This document shows positions 17,639-27,331 of a stretch of 64,000 nucleotides of DNA, in pieces. Under the pieces are notes generated by a model. The model saw nothing but the letters and a program-made list of their open reading frames with translations. It was not told the origin of the DNA and did no database searches. This DNA is from Propionicimonas sp. (GTDB lineage: Bacteria > Actinomycetota > Actinomycetes > Propionibacteriales > Propionibacteriaceae), in assembly GCA_013791955.1 (NCBI GenBank), contig VMSW01000007.1, forward strand, positions 1,054,001 through 1,118,000, read 5' to 3'. Both the position numbers and the translations under genes were made by a program. How positions within the stretch are numbered: the stretch's first letter is position 1; every line of letters starts with the position of its first letter.

Positions 17639-18999
17639 GATGACTGCGGGGGTCGACCCAGCAGTTCCTCCAGCCGGGTGAGGCGTTCAGCCATTGCGGC
17701 TTCGTTGCCGTGCTCGCTGGGTTGGTAGTAGCGGGCCGCCGCCAACTCATCGGGCAGATATTGCTGGGCTGCGACGCCGTGGTCAGCGTCGTGGGCGTAG
17801 AGATAGCCGGTGCCGTGGCCTAGTGCGTCGGCGCCGGAGTAGTGGGCGTCACGCAGTTGCGGCGGTACGGCCCCAATCCGGCCAGCGCGGACGTCGGCGA
17901 TGGCGGCATCTACCGCCTTGATCACGGCATTCGATTTCGGCGCCAGGGCGCAGGCGATGACCGCTTGGGCCAGATTGATTCGAGCCTCGGGCATCCCGAT
18001 CAGCGCGACGGCCTGGGCCGCGGCCACGCAGGTCTGTAACACCGATGGCGCAGCCATGCCGATGTCCTCGCTGGCCAGAATGATCAGCCGACGCGCAATG
18101 AAGCGCGGATCTTCGCCGGCCTCCAACATTCGCGCCAGGTAGTGCAGCCCGGCTTGGACGTCGGAGCCGCGCAGACTCTTGATGAAGGCACTGATCACGT
18201 CATAGTGCTGATCGCCAGCGCGGTCGTAGCGAACTGCGGCTTTGTCGACAGCCGCAGCCACAATCTCGGTGGTGATTTCGGTCACTCCTACCGCGTGGGC
18301 GCCGGCAGCGGCTTCCTCCAGGTAGGTCAGCGCCCGCCGCGCGTCTCCCCCGGCGAACCGCAGCAAAGCCGCCTGCGCATCGGCAGCCAGGGTGATTCGA
18401 CCGCCAAAGCCGCGCTCATCGATCAGCGCCCGCTCCAACAACTTGGTGATGTCGGCATCGGTGAGCGGTTTGAGCGTCAGCAACAGCGATCTGCTCAAGA
18501 GCGGAGAGATCACCGAGAAGGACGGATTCTCGGTGGTGGCAGCGATCAGGGTCACCAGCCGGTTCTCCACCGCCGGTAGCAGCACGTCTTGTTGGGTCTT
18601 GGAGAAGCGGTGCACCTCGTCGACGAACAGCACGGTGCCGACACCATGGGCCAGCTGGCGCTGAGCCTCGGCAAGTACCTGGCGGACCTCTTTCACGCCC
18701 GCAGTCACGGCGGATAGCTCAACGAAACGCCGCGAGCCAGTGCCCGACACCACAGATGCGATGGTGGTCTTGCCAACTCCGGGCGGGCCCCAGAGAAAGA
18801 CCGACATTGTGGCTGAGTCCTCAGCAAGCCGCCGAAGCGGCGATCCTGGCCCCAGCAGGTGGTCCTGGCCGACGATCTCGTCCAGGTGGCGCGGACGCAT
18901 CCGAACGGCCAACGGAGCTTCGGCGTGCCGCGATCCAGACAGCGAGCCCCCAGGTGCTGGCGGTTCCCCGATCGGGTTGCCGAAGAGGTCGATGTCCAC
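17635..18999 (-). CDS. rarA: Replication-associated recombination protein A (MgsA-like AAA+ ATPase)
   Basis: RarA (454 residues) is a clamp-loader-like AAA+ ATPase acting at stalled replication forks. Walker A ([10 protein letters not shown]), Walker B ([12 protein letters not shown]), sensor regions ([22 protein letters not shown]) and the C-terminal tetramerisation domain with EDIGMAAP and ALAPKSNA are present. It starts with GTG. A -10-like TAGCGT sits seven bases upstream of that codon, pointing to a leaderless message. It is followed by an overlapping MFS gene, an insertion in the usual rarA ... DUF948-alaS neighbourhood. Confidence 0.96.
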   Translation of the reverse strand: MDIDLFGNPIGEPPAPGGSLSGSRHAEAPLAVRMRPRHLDEIVGQDHLLGPGSPLRRLAEDSATMSVFLWGPPGVGKTTIASVVSGTGSRRFVELSAVTAGVKEVRQVLAEAQRQLAHGVGTVLFVDEVHRFSKTQQDVLLPAVENRLVTLIAATTENPSFSVISPLLSRSLLLTLKPLTDADITKLLERALIDERGFGGRITLAADAQAALLRFAGGDARRALTYLEEAAAGAHAVGVTEITTEIVAAAVDKAAVRYDRAGDQHYDVISAFIKSLRGSDVQAGLHYLARMLEAGEDPRFIARRLIILASEDIGMAAPSVLQTCVAAAQAVALIGMPEARINLAQAVIACALAPKSNAVIKAVDAAIADVRAGRIGAVPPQLRDAHYSGADALGHGTGYLYAHDADHGVAAQQYLPDELAAARYYQPSEHGNEAAMAERLTRLEELLGRPPQSS

Positions 19000-19006
19000 C
19001 GGCCAG

Positions 19007-19012
19007 ACGCTA
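19007..19012 (-). promoter_or_regulatory. Candidate -10 element of rarA, leaderless spacing
   Basis: TAGCGT on the minus strand, seven bases from the GTG at 18999. Inferred from position and from the match to other -10-like elements here. Confidence 0.35.
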
Positions 19013-19029
19013 CACCCACTCCGCCGGGG

Positions 19030-19068
19030 TTGCCTGCGCTCGATTCCCGAGCTATTCTCGATATATCG
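19030..19068 (+). promoter_or_regulatory. Promoter and probable operator of the PadR gene
   Basis: TTGCCT (19030-19035) and TATTCT (19053-19058) are separated by exactly 17 bases. A perfect 10-bp palindrome, CGATATATCG, lies at 19059-19068, where transcription would start. PadR regulators often bind AT-rich palindromes in their own promoters, so autoregulation is likely. Confidence 0.6.
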
Positions 19069-19103
19069 GCGACGTGCCGATGACAGATATAAGGAGTATC
19101 ACC

Positions 19104-19760
19104 ATGACTGAGTTCAATCAGAACTGGGAGGGTCCCGGCCACGGCCGTGGGCGTGGACGCCTCCACCGTGGTGGCCCGGCGGGCTTTGGGCCTGGACCGG
19201 AGATCTTCGGCCACGGCCCATTCGGTGGGCCGTTCGGACCGGGCGGGCCTTTCGGCCCCGGCGGGCCAATGGGCCCGCGTGGCCGGGGACGGGGCCGCCG
19301 TGGCCACGTCCGCAGCGCCATCCTCGCCCTATTGGCTGAGGAGCCACTCAACGGCTACCAAATCATGCAAACCCTCGCTGAGCGCACCGAAGGTGCCTGG
19401 AAGCCGAGCCCCGGCGCGGTCTACCCTGCCCTGGCCCAGCTGGAAGATGAGAGTCTCATCGAAGCGTTCGACAACGAGGGTCAGAAGGCCTACCGGCTAA
19501 CCGAGGAGGGGCGTAAAGCCGCCGCCGAAGTGGAAAAGCCCTGGGAGATCGTCAACGAAGCCGTCGCGGGGCTTGGCAATGACCAACTCCGCGAAATGTG
19601 GGCCGAACTTCCCCGCCTCGGCGGTGCGTTGAAGGAACTGAGCCGCGGCGGCTCACCCCAGCAACTGGAGCAGGCCACCAAGCTGCTCGCCGCCACCCGG
19701 CGCAGCATCTACGCCCTACTGGCCGCAGATGAGGTCGAGAATCCAGAAGACCTTCGCTGA
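19104..19760 (+). CDS. PadR-family transcriptional regulator with Gly/Pro/Arg-rich N-terminal tail
   Basis: A 218-residue regulator. After an unusual tail of about 66 residues made mostly of Gly, Pro, Arg, His and Phe (GPGGPFGPGGPMGPRGRG in its middle) comes a PadR winged helix-turn-helix domain, with AILALLAEEPLNGYQIMQ, the canonical SPGAVYPALAQLEDE recognition region and the KAYRLTEEGRKA wing. A helical C-terminal dimerisation region follows. The start was chosen because AAGGAG lies seven bases before ATG 19104; an in-frame ATG at 19080 has no such site. The gene stands alone, divergent from rarA, with its own promoter, palindrome and terminator. The ligand is unknown; PadR proteins often control drug pumps. 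Confidence 0.9.
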   Translation: MTEFNQNWEGPGHGRGRGRLHRGGPAGFGPGPEIFGHGPFGGPFGPGGPFGPGGPMGPRGRGRGRRGHVRSAILALLAEEPLNGYQIMQTLAERTEGAWKPSPGAVYPALAQLEDESLIEAFDNEGQKAYRLTEEGRKAAAEVEKPWEIVNEAVAGLGNDQLREMWAELPRLGGALKELSRGGSPQQLEQATKLLAATRRSIYALLAADEVENPEDLR

Positions 19761-19771
19761 GCCAACACCAA

Positions 19772-19807
19772 CAGTGGCCGCCCCGGATCGCTCCGGGGCG
19801 GCCACTG
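19772..19807. terminator. Strong hairpin between convergent padR and aspS
   Basis: A perfect 16-bp stem (CAGTGGCCGCCCCGGA and its complement) with a four-base loop TCGC lies between the two stop codons. There is no T-run, but its position and stability suit a bidirectional terminator. Confidence 0.8.
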
Positions 19808-19817
19808 CTGCTTGGCA

Positions 19818-21620
19818 CTAGTTGGTTTCGCTGGGCGCAGCCTGCTTGGGCGGCGGTGCCACATAGTCCACGCCGGCCTCCTTGCGCTGCTTGGCCGTGA
19901 TCGGGGCCGGAGCGCCGGTCAGCGGGTCGAAGCCGCCGCCGGTCTTGGGGAAGGCGATCACGTCGCGAATCGATTCCGCCCCAGACAGCAGTGCGGTGAT
20001 CCGGTCCCAGCCAAAGGCGATGCCGCCATGTGGCGGCGCGCCGAAGGTGAAGGCCTCCAGGAACCAGCCGAACTGAGCCTCGGCCTGCTCCGCACTGATC
20101 CCCATCACCTTGAACACCCGCTCCTGGACGTCTCGGCGGTGAATACGAATCGAGCCGCCACCGATCTCGTTGCCGTTGCAGACCAGGTCATAGGCGTAGG
20201 CCAGCGCCGAGCCCGGGTCGGTGTCGAAGGTGTCCATCGACTCCGGCTTCGGCGAGGTGAAGGCGTGATGGACGGCAGTCCAGGCCCCTTCGCCGACCGC
20301 GACGTCACCAGCGGCTACCGCCTCCGAGCTCGGCTCGAACAACGGCGCATCGACGACCCACAGGAACGACCAGGCGTCGGCGTCAATCAGGTCCTGGCGC
20401 TTGGCGATTTCGTTTCGGGTCGCCCCCAGTAACTGCTGGGACGCCTTACGGGCGCCCGCGGCGAAGAAGATGCAATCGCCCGGACGCGCCCCAACCCGAT
20501 CGGCCAGCCCAGCCCGCTCGGTGTCAGTGATGTTCTTGGCCACCGGCCCGCCCAGCTCGCCGTCCTCGGCGATGGTCACGTAGGCCAGGCCCTTGGCACC
20601 GCGCTGCTTGGCCCATTCCTGCCACGCGTCGAAGGTGCGCCTTGCCTGGGATGCCCCACCAGGCATCACCACCGCGCCAACGTAAGGTGCCTGGAAGACC
20701 CGGAAAGTGGTGTCGGCAAAGAAGTCAGTCAACTCGGTCAGCGGCAAGTCGAAGCGCAGGTCGGGCTTGTCTGACCCATAGGTGTCCATCGCTTCGGCGT
20801 AGGTGAGCCGGGGCAACGGCAGGGGCAGCTTGTGCCCCTTCAGCGCCCACAGCGCCGACACCACGGCCTCGCCGACCTCAATCACGTCTTCTTGGTCGAC
20901 GAAGCTCATTTCGAGGTCGAGCTGGGTGAACTCCGGCTGCCGATCGGCCCGGAAGTCCTCGTCGCGGTAGCAGCGCGCGATCTGGTAGTAGCGCTCCATC
21001 CCGGCCACCATCAGCAGCTGCTTGAACAACTGCGGGCTCTGCGGCAGGGCGTACCAGGCCCCAGGTGAGAGGCGGGCCGGTACCACGAAGTCGCGAGCGC
21101 CTTCAGGGGTGGAATGGGTCAGCGTCGGGGTCTCAATCTCCACGAAATCGCGGGCGGCCAGGACGTCACGGGCCGCCTTGCTCACCGCGGAGCGCAGCCG
21201 TAGGGCCGCAGCTGGGGCCGGACGGCGCAGATCCAGATAGCGGTACTTCAACCGCGCCTCTTCGCCGACGCTGGTCCGCTCATCGATCTGAAACGGCAGC
21301 GGCGCGGACGGGTTGAGCACCTCAAGGCTGCGAATCGCCACCTCGACTTCGCCGGTGGCCAGGCCTGGGTTGATGGTGTCGCCAGTTCGGGCCTCGACCA
21401 CGCCGGTGACCGAGATGCAGTATTCGTTGCGCAGCGCGTGGGCGCCAGAAGTCTCCAGGACGTCGTCGCGCACCACCACCTGCACGATGCCGCTGGCATC
21501 GCGCAGATCAAGGAACGCCACCCCGCCCAGATCTCGACGTTTGGCCACCCAGCCGGCCAGTGTGACCGTGGTGCCAACGTGCTCCAGACGCAGCGAGCCT
21601 GCGTTATGGGTGCGAATCAC
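19818..21620 (-). CDS. aspS: Aspartyl-tRNA synthetase
   Basis: AspRS (600 residues) charges tRNA-Asp. The N-terminal OB-fold anticodon-binding domain ([23 protein letters not shown]), class II motif 2 ([21 protein letters not shown]), the bacterial GAD insertion domain and motif 3 ([12 protein letters not shown]) are visible. The size is that of the bacterial type. Whether it also charges tRNA-Asn cannot be decided without knowing if gatCAB and asnS are present. It starts with GTG after an AAAGGAA site. A hairpin separates it from the convergent padR. Confidence 0.97.
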   Translation of the reverse strand: MIRTHNAGSLRLEHVGTTVTLAGWVAKRRDLGGVAFLDLRDASGIVQVVVRDDVLETSGAHALRNEYCISVTGVVEARTGDTINPGLATGEVEVAIRSLEVLNPSAPLPFQIDERTSVGEEARLKYRYLDLRRPAPAAALRLRSAVSKAARDVLAARDFVEIETPTLTHSTPEGARDFVVPARLSPGAWYALPQSPQLFKQLLMVAGMERYYQIARCYRDEDFRADRQPEFTQLDLEMSFVDQEDVIEVGEAVVSALWALKGHKLPLPLPRLTYAEAMDTYGSDKPDLRFDLPLTELTDFFADTTFRVFQAPYVGAVVMPGGASQARRTFDAWQEWAKQRGAKGLAYVTIAEDGELGGPVAKNITDTERAGLADRVGARPGDCIFFAAGARKASQQLLGATRNEIAKRQDLIDADAWSFLWVVDAPLFEPSSEAVAAGDVAVGEGAWTAVHHAFTSPKPESMDTFDTDPGSALAYAYDLVCNGNEIGGGSIRIHRRDVQERVFKVMGISAEQAEAQFGWFLEAFTFGAPPHGGIAFGWDRITALLSGAESIRDVIAFPKTGGGFDPLTGAPAPITAKQRKEAGVDYVAPPPKQAAPSETN

Positions 21621-21643
21621 GACAGAAGTTCCTTTCCGGGCCC

Positions 21644-22978
21644 CTACTGGGCCAGCGAAGATCTTACGACGGCGGGCTTAAGGTCGCCCGCCGGGGGCAG
21701 CCAGGTGTCAACATCGGCGGCCACTTGGTCGCCGCTACGGATGTCTTTCACCTCACCGCTGGAGAACCAGACGAACGGAATCCCGCGCCGATCGGCGTAC
21801 CGAATCTGCTTGCCGAACTTGTCCGCCTTGGGCGCCACCTCGCAGGCGATCCCACGGGCCCGCAGCTGGGCCGCCGTCGCCATCGCTTCTCCCCTGGTCT
21901 CTTCGGCGTCCACGGCTACCAGCACGCAAGTGGGCACAGAACGGGAAGCAGTGAGCACCCCCTTGCCGATCAACGGCACCAGGATTCGACTCACCCCAAT
22001 ACTCAGTCCGACGCCGGGGTAGGTGGTTCGGCCGTCGCTGGCCAGCGAGTCGTAGCGGCCACCGGAGGAGATCGAGCCCATCGATTCGTAGCCGGCCATC
22101 GTGGTCTCATACACAGTGCCGGTGTAGTAGTCCAAGCCGCGAGCGATCTTCAGATCGGCCACCAGCCGGCCCGGAACCGCAGCGGCGGCAGCGTTCACCA
22201 CCTCGGCGAGCAGCTCCAAACCGGTGGTCAACAGCGGGTGTTCCACTCCCAGCGCGATCACCTGATCGACGAAGGACGCATCTGAGGTGCGAATCCCGGC
22301 CAGTTGCAGGCACTTGGTTGCCTCAGCCTTACTCAAGCCGACCTCATCGACCAGCAAAGTGGCCACGGCGTCCGGGCCGATCTTGTCCAGCTTGTCCACC
22401 CGCTGCAGCACGGCGAGGTGATCACTGACCCCAAGCCCGCGGTAGAAGCCCTCGGAAAGCTGGCGATTGTTCACGCTCATCGTGGCTGGCGGCACGCCGA
22501 AGTCGACGTGAAGCCGCTCCAGCGCCGCCAAAGTGACCAGCGGCAGCTCAGCATCGTGATGGGCGGCCAGCGTCTCGGAGCCAACGATGTCGATATCGGC
22601 TTGAGTGAACTCGCGATAGCGGCCCTCCTGGGGACGCTCGCCCCGCCAGGCCTTCTGAATCTGATAGCGCCGGAACGGGAAGTTCAATTGTCCGGAGTGT
22701 TCCAGCACGTAGCGGGCGAAAGGCACGGTCAGGTCGAAGTGCAGTCCCAACTCGTCAGCGACGCCGGCTTCGGCGTGTAGGCGACGGACCACAAATACCT
22801 CTTTGTCGATCTCGCCCTTCCGGGTGAGTTCGCTTAGTGGCTCCACCGCGCGGGTTTCAATCGAGCCGAAGCCGTGCAACTCGAAGGTCTCAGTCAAACT
22901 CGCCAGGACGCGCTGCTCGACGATCCGTCCGGCGGGAGCGAACTCGGGGAAACCGGACAGGGGTTTTGGGCGGGCCAT
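21644..22978 (-). CDS. hisS: Histidyl-tRNA synthetase
   Basis: HisRS (444 residues) charges tRNA-His. Class II motif 1 ([19 protein letters not shown]), motif 2 ([20 protein letters not shown]), the histidine-specific motifs [13 protein letters not shown] and SISSGGRYD, motif 3 ([11 protein letters not shown]) and a C-terminal anticodon-binding domain ending near WFSSGEV are present. It overlaps the stop of the metallo-hydrolase gene by one base, so the two are co-translated, and it lies 23 bases before aspS. Confidence 0.97.
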   Translation of the reverse strand: MARPKPLSGFPEFAPAGRIVEQRVLASLTETFELHGFGSIETRAVEPLSELTRKGEIDKEVFVVRRLHAEAGVADELGLHFDLTVPFARYVLEHSGQLNFPFRRYQIQKAWRGERPQEGRYREFTQADIDIVGSETLAAHHDAELPLVTLAALERLHVDFGVPPATMSVNNRQLSEGFYRGLGVSDHLAVLQRVDKLDKIGPDAVATLLVDEVGLSKAEATKCLQLAGIRTSDASFVDQVIALGVEHPLLTTGLELLAEVVNAAAAAVPGRLVADLKIARGLDYYTGTVYETTMAGYESMGSISSGGRYDSLASDGRTTYPGVGLSIGVSRILVPLIGKGVLTASRSVPTCVLVAVDAEETRGEAMATAAQLRARGIACEVAPKADKFGKQIRYADRRGIPFVWFSSGEVKDIRSGDQVAADVDTWLPPAGDLKPAVVRSSLAQ

Positions 22979-23667
22979 CAGTTCCTCAGGAAGCTTGGTT
23001 GCAGGTACGGGTTCTCGGCGCGCTCGACGGCCATCGTGGTCTGCTCGCCGTGGCCTGGCAGCAGGGCGGCGGTGTCGGGAAGGCCGAGCACAACTTCGCT
23101 CAGCGTCCGGCGCATCACCTCGGCATTGCCGCCGGGCAGATCGGTGCGTCCCACTGAGCCAGCAAAAACCACATCGCCGGTGAACACCAGGCTACGAATG
23201 CTGCGGTGCCCGGAAAAGCCCAGGCTGATCAGCACGCTGCCAGCGGTGTGTCCAGGAGCGTGGCTGACCGCGAAATCCAGCCGAGCCAGATTCAGCAGGC
23301 GGTCGAGCGGATAGGGCTCGACCCGCGCGGGCAGGGCCATGTTCTCCCCGATGACCTTGCGCACCACCGCGGCGCCGTCACTGCTGAGCCCAGCGGTCGG
23401 ATTGCTTAGCAGATGGCGATCCGCTGGGTGGATGTAGACCGCAACGTTGTAGTCATCAGCCAGTTGGGCGGCATCGGCGACGTGGTCGTAGTGACCATGG
23501 GTGAGCAGGATGGCGCGGGGTTCGAACCGGTTTTCAGCGATCACCGAGCGCACCCCGGCCGCGGAATCCTGACCCGGATCGACGATCACACACTGGTCGA
23601 CACCGGGGAGGGCGACCACGTAGCAGTTTGCCTGCCAGTAGCCGGTTGCAAAGGAAGCCAAGAACAC
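22978..23667 (-). CDS. Metallo-beta-lactamase-fold hydrolase (glyoxalase II-like)
   Basis: A 229-residue enzyme with the complete binuclear metal site of the fold: HGHYDHV (HxHxDH), the histidine in APGHTAGS, the aspartate in VFTGDVVF and the last histidine in LLPGHGE. The substrate is unknown; homologues next to hisS are called MBL-fold or glyoxalase II-like hydrolases and may act on thioesters. Starts with GTG. A TAGGCT -10-like element ends six bases upstream, so the message may be leaderless. Operon with hisS, divergent from the DUF349 gene. Confidence 0.9.
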   Translation of the reverse strand: MFLASFATGYWQANCYVVALPGVDQCVIVDPGQDSAAGVRSVIAENRFEPRAILLTHGHYDHVADAAQLADDYNVAVYIHPADRHLLSNPTAGLSSDGAAVVRKVIGENMALPARVEPYPLDRLLNLARLDFAVSHAPGHTAGSVLISLGFSGHRSIRSLVFTGDVVFAGSVGRTDLPGGNAEVMRRTLSEVVLGLPDTAALLPGHGEQTTMAVERAENPYLQPSFLRN

Positions 23668-23673
23668 GCCGAC

Positions 23674-23679
23674 AGCCTA
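23674..23679 (-). promoter_or_regulatory. Candidate -10 element of the hydrolase-hisS unit, leaderless spacing
   Basis: TAGGCT on the minus strand, with six bases to the GTG at 23667, consistent with transcription starting at the start codon. Confidence 0.4.
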
Positions 23680-23741
23680 TCGGAGCCTGCCTGTTGGTCA
23701 GCGTTGTCACATTGGCGCTCAGATCGGGCAAGATGAGACCC

Positions 23742-24986
23742 ATGACTTCCTTGACAGGTCCGCACGCCTTTGGTCGTGTCGCCTCCGACGGCACGGTATT
23801 CGTGCGCACCGAGGACGGCGAACGCAGCGTCGGTCAAATTCCAGATGCCCCAGCGGACGAGGCGCTCGCCTTTTACGTCCGCCGCTTCGAAGCGCTGGAA
23901 GTCGAGGTGGGACTGCTCGAAACCCGGGTGCGTGGCCGCGCACTCAGCCCGGACGAAGCCCGGCACAGCATCAACACGGTGCGCTCTGCGGTGGCTTCTG
24001 CCAACGCAGTCGGTGACCTCGCCTCGCTCGCTGCCCGGCTGGACGCCCTGGCCCCGCTGCTCGAAGAGCAGTCGGCCGCGCGCAAGGCCGAGCGGGCCAA
24101 ACAGCTCGACGTCACTCGGCAGGCCAAGGAAGCCATGGTCACCGAGGCCGAAACGCTGGCCGCTGGCAACGACTGGCGCGGCGGAGTTAACCGCTTCCGC
24201 ACGCTGTTGGATGAGTGGAAGGCGCTGCCCCGCATCGACCGGACCACCGATGACGCCTTGTGGCATCGGTTCTCGGCAGCACGGACCACCTACACCCGCC
24301 GCCGCAAGGCTCAGTTCGCCGAGCAGTCCGCTCGCCGCGAAGGCGCCCGGGAAGCCAAGGAACAGATCATCGCCGAGGCCCGCGAAATCGCCGCCTCAAC
24401 CGAGTGGGGTGCCACCGCAGCCGCTTTCCGCGAGCTAATGACCCGCTGGAAGGCCGCCGGACCAGCGCCGCGCGAAGTCGATGACGCCCTGTGGACTGAG
24501 TTCCGCGCGATTCAGGACGACTTCTTCTCGGCCCGCTCTGCGGTGCTGAGTGCTCAGGATGCGGAGTACACCGCCAACCTGGATGCCAAAAAGGCCCTGC
24601 TGGACGAGGCTGAAGCGACAATCCTCCCGGTAACCGATTTGAACTCGGCCCGCACGGCATTCCGCACCTTCCTGGAGAAGTTCAACGCGCTGGGGCGGGT
24701 GCCGCGCGAGCAGCTGCGCAGCCTCGACTCACGAGTGAAGGCACTGGAAGCTGCCGTCCGGTCCGCCGAGGAGGACGAGTGGCGTCGCACCGATCCCGAG
24801 GCCAAGACCCGCGCCGAGGAGACCGTGGCGATGCTTGCGGCCGAAATCGACAAGCTCAGTGCCAAGATCGAAAAGGCCGCCGCCCGTGGCGACTCAACTG
24901 CTGCAGCGAAGGCCCAGGAATCGATCGACACCTACGCCGCCTGGCTCGCCCAGGCCAAGGAGACGCTGGCCGACTTCAGCCGCTGA
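23742..24986 (+). CDS. DUF349 domain-containing coiled-coil protein
   Basis: A 414-residue, highly charged, mostly helical protein with several DUF349 repeats, recognised from recurring patterns such as DWRGGVNRFRTLLDEWKALP, ATAAAFRELMTRWKAAGPAP and SARTAFRTFLEKFNALGRVP. The conserved actinobacterial N-terminus (HAFGRVASDGTVFVRT..GERSVGQIPDAPADEALAF) is also present. The last 60 residues form a coiled coil. The cellular role is unknown. Start chosen at ATG 23742; an in-frame ATG nine bases upstream is equally possible. It sits alone between the hisS unit and the convergent relA. Confidence 0.9.
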   Translation: MTSLTGPHAFGRVASDGTVFVRTEDGERSVGQIPDAPADEALAFYVRRFEALEVEVGLLETRVRGRALSPDEARHSINTVRSAVASANAVGDLASLAARLDALAPLLEEQSAARKAERAKQLDVTRQAKEAMVTEAETLAAGNDWRGGVNRFRTLLDEWKALPRIDRTTDDALWHRFSAARTTYTRRRKAQFAEQSARREGAREAKEQIIAEAREIAASTEWGATAAAFRELMTRWKAAGPAPREVDDALWTEFRAIQDDFFSARSAVLSAQDAEYTANLDAKKALLDEAEATILPVTDLNSARTAFRTFLEKFNALGRVPREQLRSLDSRVKALEAAVRSAEEDEWRRTDPEAKTRAEETVAMLAAEIDKLSAKIEKAAARGDSTAAAKAQESIDTYAAWLAQAKETLADFSR

Positions 24987-25004
24987 CCTGCTCGCGGGTT
25001 GGCC

Positions 25005-27302
25005 TCAGTTTTTGAGGCGGTAGGTCTCATACACCCCAGGCACCTTTTTGATCGCCGAGATCAGGTGCTGAAGATGAGTCAGGTCGGTGGTTTCAAAGGT
25101 GAACCGGAACTTGAACTTGTGATCCTTGGTGGTGTTCAACGTCGCCGACTGGATCGAGATGTGGTGCTCCCCCATCACATTGGTGACCTCAGAGAGCACG
25201 CCGGTGCGATCCAGACCCTCAACCAGCAATGCCACCAGGAACGAGCTGCCGGACGTCGGCGCCCAGCTCACCTCGACTAGCCGTTCCGGCTGGTCACGCA
25301 GGCTTTGCGCATTGGTGCAATCGGTGCGGTGCACCGAGACACCGCTTTCCCTGGTGACGAACCCGAGGATGGCATCTCCGGGCACCGGACGACAGCACCG
25401 GGCCAGCTTCACCCAAACATCCGCGTCGCCCTCCACGACCACACCGGACTCGTTTCCCGAGGGACGGGCGCGGCGGGTGCGACCGATCACCGTGGTGTCT
25501 TCGCCACCGATCTCGGCGACTTCCTCGGCTCCGCCGGCAGCCGTGATCAACCGTTGCACGACGGTGTTGGCTGAAATCGAGCCTTCGCCGATTGCGGCGT
25601 ACAGCCCGTTGATGTCTCGGACGCGGAATTGCTCAACCATGCCGGCCATGTGCTCGGCGGTCAGCAGCCGCTGCAGCGGCAACCCGGCGCGCCGCAGTTG
25701 CTTGGTGAGCATCTCCTTGCCGGATTCGGTCGATTCCTCCAGGCGCTCCCGCATGAAGTAGTGCCGAATCTTGCTCCGCGCACGGGGGCTCTTTACGAAG
25801 TTGAGCCAGTCGCGGCTTGGCCCGGCGTTGGTGGCCTTGGAGGTGAGCACCTCGACCACATCGCCGCTGGCCAGCGCCGACTCTAGCGATACCAGTCGGC
25901 CGTTCACCCTCGCACCGATAGTGCGGTGGCCCACCTCGGTATGCACCGAGTAAGCGAAGTCGACTGGCGTGGAACCGGCGGGCAGACTCACCACATCGCC
26001 CTTGGGCGTGAACACGAATACTTCATCGGTGGAGATCTCGAACCGCAAGGTGTCCAGGAACTCGCCAGGGTCCTCAGTTTCGCGCTGCCATAGGCTGATC
26101 TGCTGGACCCACTTCAGCTCGGTGCCGTCGACCTTGCCCTCTTTGTACTTCCAGTGAGCTGCCACGCCATATTCGGCCTGACGGTGCATTTCGTGGGTGC
26201 GAATCTGCAGTTCAACGGCCTTGCCGCCAGGGCCGAGCACGGTGGTGTGCAGCGACTGGTAGAGGTTGAACTTGGGCATGGCGATGTAGTCCTTGAACCG
26301 GCCCGGAAGCGGGTTCCAGCGCGCGTGCAGCGCCCCGAGGGCGGCATAACAGTCCCGCTGGCTGTCCACCAGGATGCGCAGCCCGACCAGGTCATAGATG
26401 TCGGTGAAGTCGCGGCCGCGGACCACCATCTTCTGGTAAATCGAGTAGTAGTGCTTGGGTCGGCCGTAGACGGTGGCCTTGATACCCGCACTAGCGAGGT
26501 CGGCGCGAACCTGATCATTCACCAGCCGCAGGTAGTCCTCCCGCAACGGTGCCCGCGCCGCCACCAGCTTCACGATCTCGTCGTACACCTTGGGCTGCAA
26601 AGTGGCGAAGGACAGATCCTCCAGCTCCCACTTGATGGCGTTCATGCCCAGCCGGTGAGCTAGGGGGGCAAAGATTTCCAGAGTGTCGCGGGCGATAGCG
26701 GCCTGCTTGTCCTGACGCAGGTAACCGATGGTGCGCATGTTGTGCAGCCGGTCGGCCAACTTGATCACCAGGACGCGGATGTCCTTGCTCATCGCCAGCA
26801 CCATCTTGCGGATGGTCTCGGCTTTGGCTGATTCGCCGTATTGGATCTTGTCGAGCTTGGTGACGCCGTCGACCATCGCGGCAATCTCTGGCCCGAAATC
26901 GGCGGTCAACTGCTCCATCGTGTAGGAGGTGTCCTCCACCGTGTCGTGCAGCAGCGCTGCGCACAACGTGGCCTCGCTCATGCCCAACTCAGCCAAAATT
27001 GCGGCCACCGCCAACGGGTGGGTGATGTAGGCGTCCCCGCTCTTGCGCAACTGCCCGGTGTGGTAGTGCTCAGCGGTCCGATAGGCCCGCTCGATCAGCG
27101 AAGTGTCCGCCTTCGGGTTGTGGCTATGGACGGTTCGGATCAGCGGATCAAGCACGGCATCGGGTTGGTTGCGCTGTGCGCCGAGACGGGCCAGCACCTG
27201 CCGCATTCGAATCCGGGGTTGATCGGTAGCGGCCATTCGTCCGCGCGGCTGATCGGGAACGCCGCTCGGCTTCACAGATGAACCGCTGGCGTCCTCAGTC
27301 AC
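25005..27302 (-). CDS. relA: Bifunctional (p)ppGpp synthetase/hydrolase, RelA/SpoT family
   Basis: This 765-residue enzyme makes and degrades (p)ppGpp, the alarmone of the stringent response. The N-terminal HD hydrolase domain keeps its metal-binding motif (LLHDTVEDT near residue 120). The synthetase domain has the RXKD motif in GRFKDYIAMPK, which marks the bifunctional type, and YQSLHTTV. The TGS domain (VFTPKGDVVSLPAGSTPVDFAYSVHT), a conserved CCRPVPGD segment and a C-terminal ACT domain follow. It starts with GTG and lies 29 bases after a K+ channel gene rather than directly after apt. A TAGAGT -10-like element at the end of the channel gene may give relA its own promoter. Confidence 0.97.
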   Translation of the reverse strand: MTEDASGSSVKPSGVPDQPRGRMAATDQPRIRMRQVLARLGAQRNQPDAVLDPLIRTVHSHNPKADTSLIERAYRTAEHYHTGQLRKSGDAYITHPLAVAAILAELGMSEATLCAALLHDTVEDTSYTMEQLTADFGPEIAAMVDGVTKLDKIQYGESAKAETIRKMVLAMSKDIRVLVIKLADRLHNMRTIGYLRQDKQAAIARDTLEIFAPLAHRLGMNAIKWELEDLSFATLQPKVYDEIVKLVAARAPLREDYLRLVNDQVRADLASAGIKATVYGRPKHYYSIYQKMVVRGRDFTDIYDLVGLRILVDSQRDCYAALGALHARWNPLPGRFKDYIAMPKFNLYQSLHTTVLGPGGKAVELQIRTHEMHRQAEYGVAAHWKYKEGKVDGTELKWVQQISLWQRETEDPGEFLDTLRFEISTDEVFVFTPKGDVVSLPAGSTPVDFAYSVHTEVGHRTIGARVNGRLVSLESALASGDVVEVLTSKATNAGPSRDWLNFVKSPRARSKIRHYFMRERLEESTESGKEMLTKQLRRAGLPLQRLLTAEHMAGMVEQFRVRDINGLYAAIGEGSISANTVVQRLITAAGGAEEVAEIGGEDTTVIGRTRRARPSGNESGVVVEGDADVWVKLARCCRPVPGDAILGFVTRESGVSVHRTDCTNAQSLRDQPERLVEVSWAPTSGSSFLVALLVEGLDRTGVLSEVTNVMGEHHISIQSATLNTTKDHKFKFRFTFETTDLTHLQHLISAIKKVPGVYETYRLKN

Positions 27303-27331
27303 GCACCCTCCGCAGGTCTAGAAGTGGACCC

